A stretch of DNA of 34,137 bases. Source: Gemmiger formicilis (lineage in GTDB: Bacteria > Bacillota > Clostridia > Oscillospirales > Ruminococcaceae). The notes beneath the pieces are model-generated. The model had not been told where the DNA came from, made no database searches, and saw only the letters and a list, made by a program, of their open reading frames with translations. The translations under genes were made by a program, and so were the position numbers. The stretch is from positions 1-34,137 of the forward strand of contig NZ_FUYF01000021.1 in assembly GCF_900167555.1 (NCBI RefSeq), in the 5' to 3' direction. Below, piece after piece: positions 33,796-34,137 of this stretch (within the stretch, counting starts at the first letter, position 1; each line of letters opens with the position of its first letter).

Positions 33796-33876
33796 GGCTT
33801 GTTATGGCAAGAAAGCGATTATGTATCCCACGTTCCAAACTTTAATTGTACAGCGACAAAAATTATAAAAACAGTC

Positions 33877-33905
33877 TGTTTTTCTCTACATAATAACTAT
33901 ATAAT
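33877..33905 (+). promoter_or_regulatory. Probable promoter for the right-hand recombinase gene
   Basis: TATAAT (33900-33905) is a perfect -10 box. The best -35 at 17-bp spacing is TGTTTT (33877-33882), a weak match. The surrounding region is AT-rich. The GTG start is 33 bp downstream. Confidence 0.55.
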
Positions 33906-33938
33906 TTGAGTATTCCAGATATGATGGAGGTTGTTATT

Positions 33939-34137
33939 GTGGATGATGGAAATCGACTGACCGTGTATGAACTTGTGGAAAGAGTTATCCCCTGCATCAT
34001 TGCAAAGCACTATAGCGAAAACTATATTCAAGGCTTTCGTTCGACGTTTAGGAACCTGTTAGCGTACTGCAATAAAAATGAAAAGAAATATTTTACAGCG
34101 GAATTGGCTCAGCAGTTCATGCTGGATTGCTACGGTG
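33939..34137 (+). CDS. Probable tyrosine recombinase, N-terminal part
   Basis: The window ends inside this gene. The 66 visible residues start at GTG 33939, with GGAGG eight bases upstream, and include LTVYELVERVIPCIIAKHYS and GFRSTFRNLLAYCNKNEKKY. This is the helical SAM-like DNA-binding pattern of integrase N-termini. The catalytic domain is outside the window, so the family is inferred. It may be the integrase of a neighbouring element. Confidence 0.55.
   Translation, partial: MDDGNRLTVYELVERVIPCIIAKHYSENYIQGFRSTFRNLLAYCNKNEKKYFTAELAQQFMLDCYG

Noticed and set aside
1-34137. CRISPR array, rRNA or tRNA genes
   Set aside because: No regularly spaced repeats, rRNA signatures or cloverleaf sequences were seen on reading both strands.

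Overview
The window is a stretch of Gram-positive (Firmicutes) accessory DNA. It carries a conjugative element of the Tn1549/CTn type found in gut Clostridia (Oscillospirales/Ruminococcaceae-like hosts). I base this on the gene families and order: PrgI, VirB6-like, Maff2-like, VirD4, PcfB and DUF4314 proteins, a MOBP relaxase with MobC, DUF6017-type and DUF3991/TOPRIM proteins, and a giant LPxTG adhesin. Nearly every gene lies on the minus strand, so the operon reads from right to left.

Layout from right to left. At 33939 a plus-strand gene begins, probably a tyrosine recombinase, and it is cut by the window edge. At 33433-33771 is the C-terminal stub of an amidoligase, ending at a 20-bp palindrome. 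Next come a gamma-glutamylcyclotransferase-like protein, a 1974-aa surface adhesin, a DUF3846 protein, an S-adenosylmethionine synthetase (metK), a TOPRIM/DUF3991 protein, a winged-helix DUF6017-type protein, two hypotheticals (one a beta-helix), and a beta-class DNA methyltransferase. A DUF7768-like protein, a candidate oriT, mobC and the relaxase follow. A plus-strand AAA/DUF4143 ATPase with its own promoter and operator-like inverted repeat interrupts the operon at 18005-19210. The transfer operon then resumes: DUF4314, PcfB, a small protein, DUF4240, virD4, Maff2-like, VirB6-like, PrgI, a full-length VirB4, and a second VirB4 reduced to its ATPase half. The left 300 bases look like a junction with unrelated DNA.

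The most striking feature is that virD4, the coupling-protein gene, is split by an 8.25-kb integrative mobilizable element of the Tn4451/TnpX type (6544-14796). It encodes a large serine recombinase, TnpV, TnpW, a MobA/MobL relaxase, a DUF3847 protein, a primase-helicase and cargo. Both junctions can be placed to the base: a GG dinucleotide is shared, and removing the element restores the VirD4 reading frame exactly. When the element's ends are joined in a circle they make a TTGACT-17 bp-TATGCT promoter facing the recombinase gene. While integrated, the recombinase lies in the same frame as the upstream part of virD4.

The host element therefore looks immobilised or conditionally switched: virD4 is interrupted, its start codon appears to be ACG, one VirB4 is truncated, the amidoligase is truncated, and no complete integrase lies inside the window. 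No rRNA, tRNA or CRISPR array was seen.
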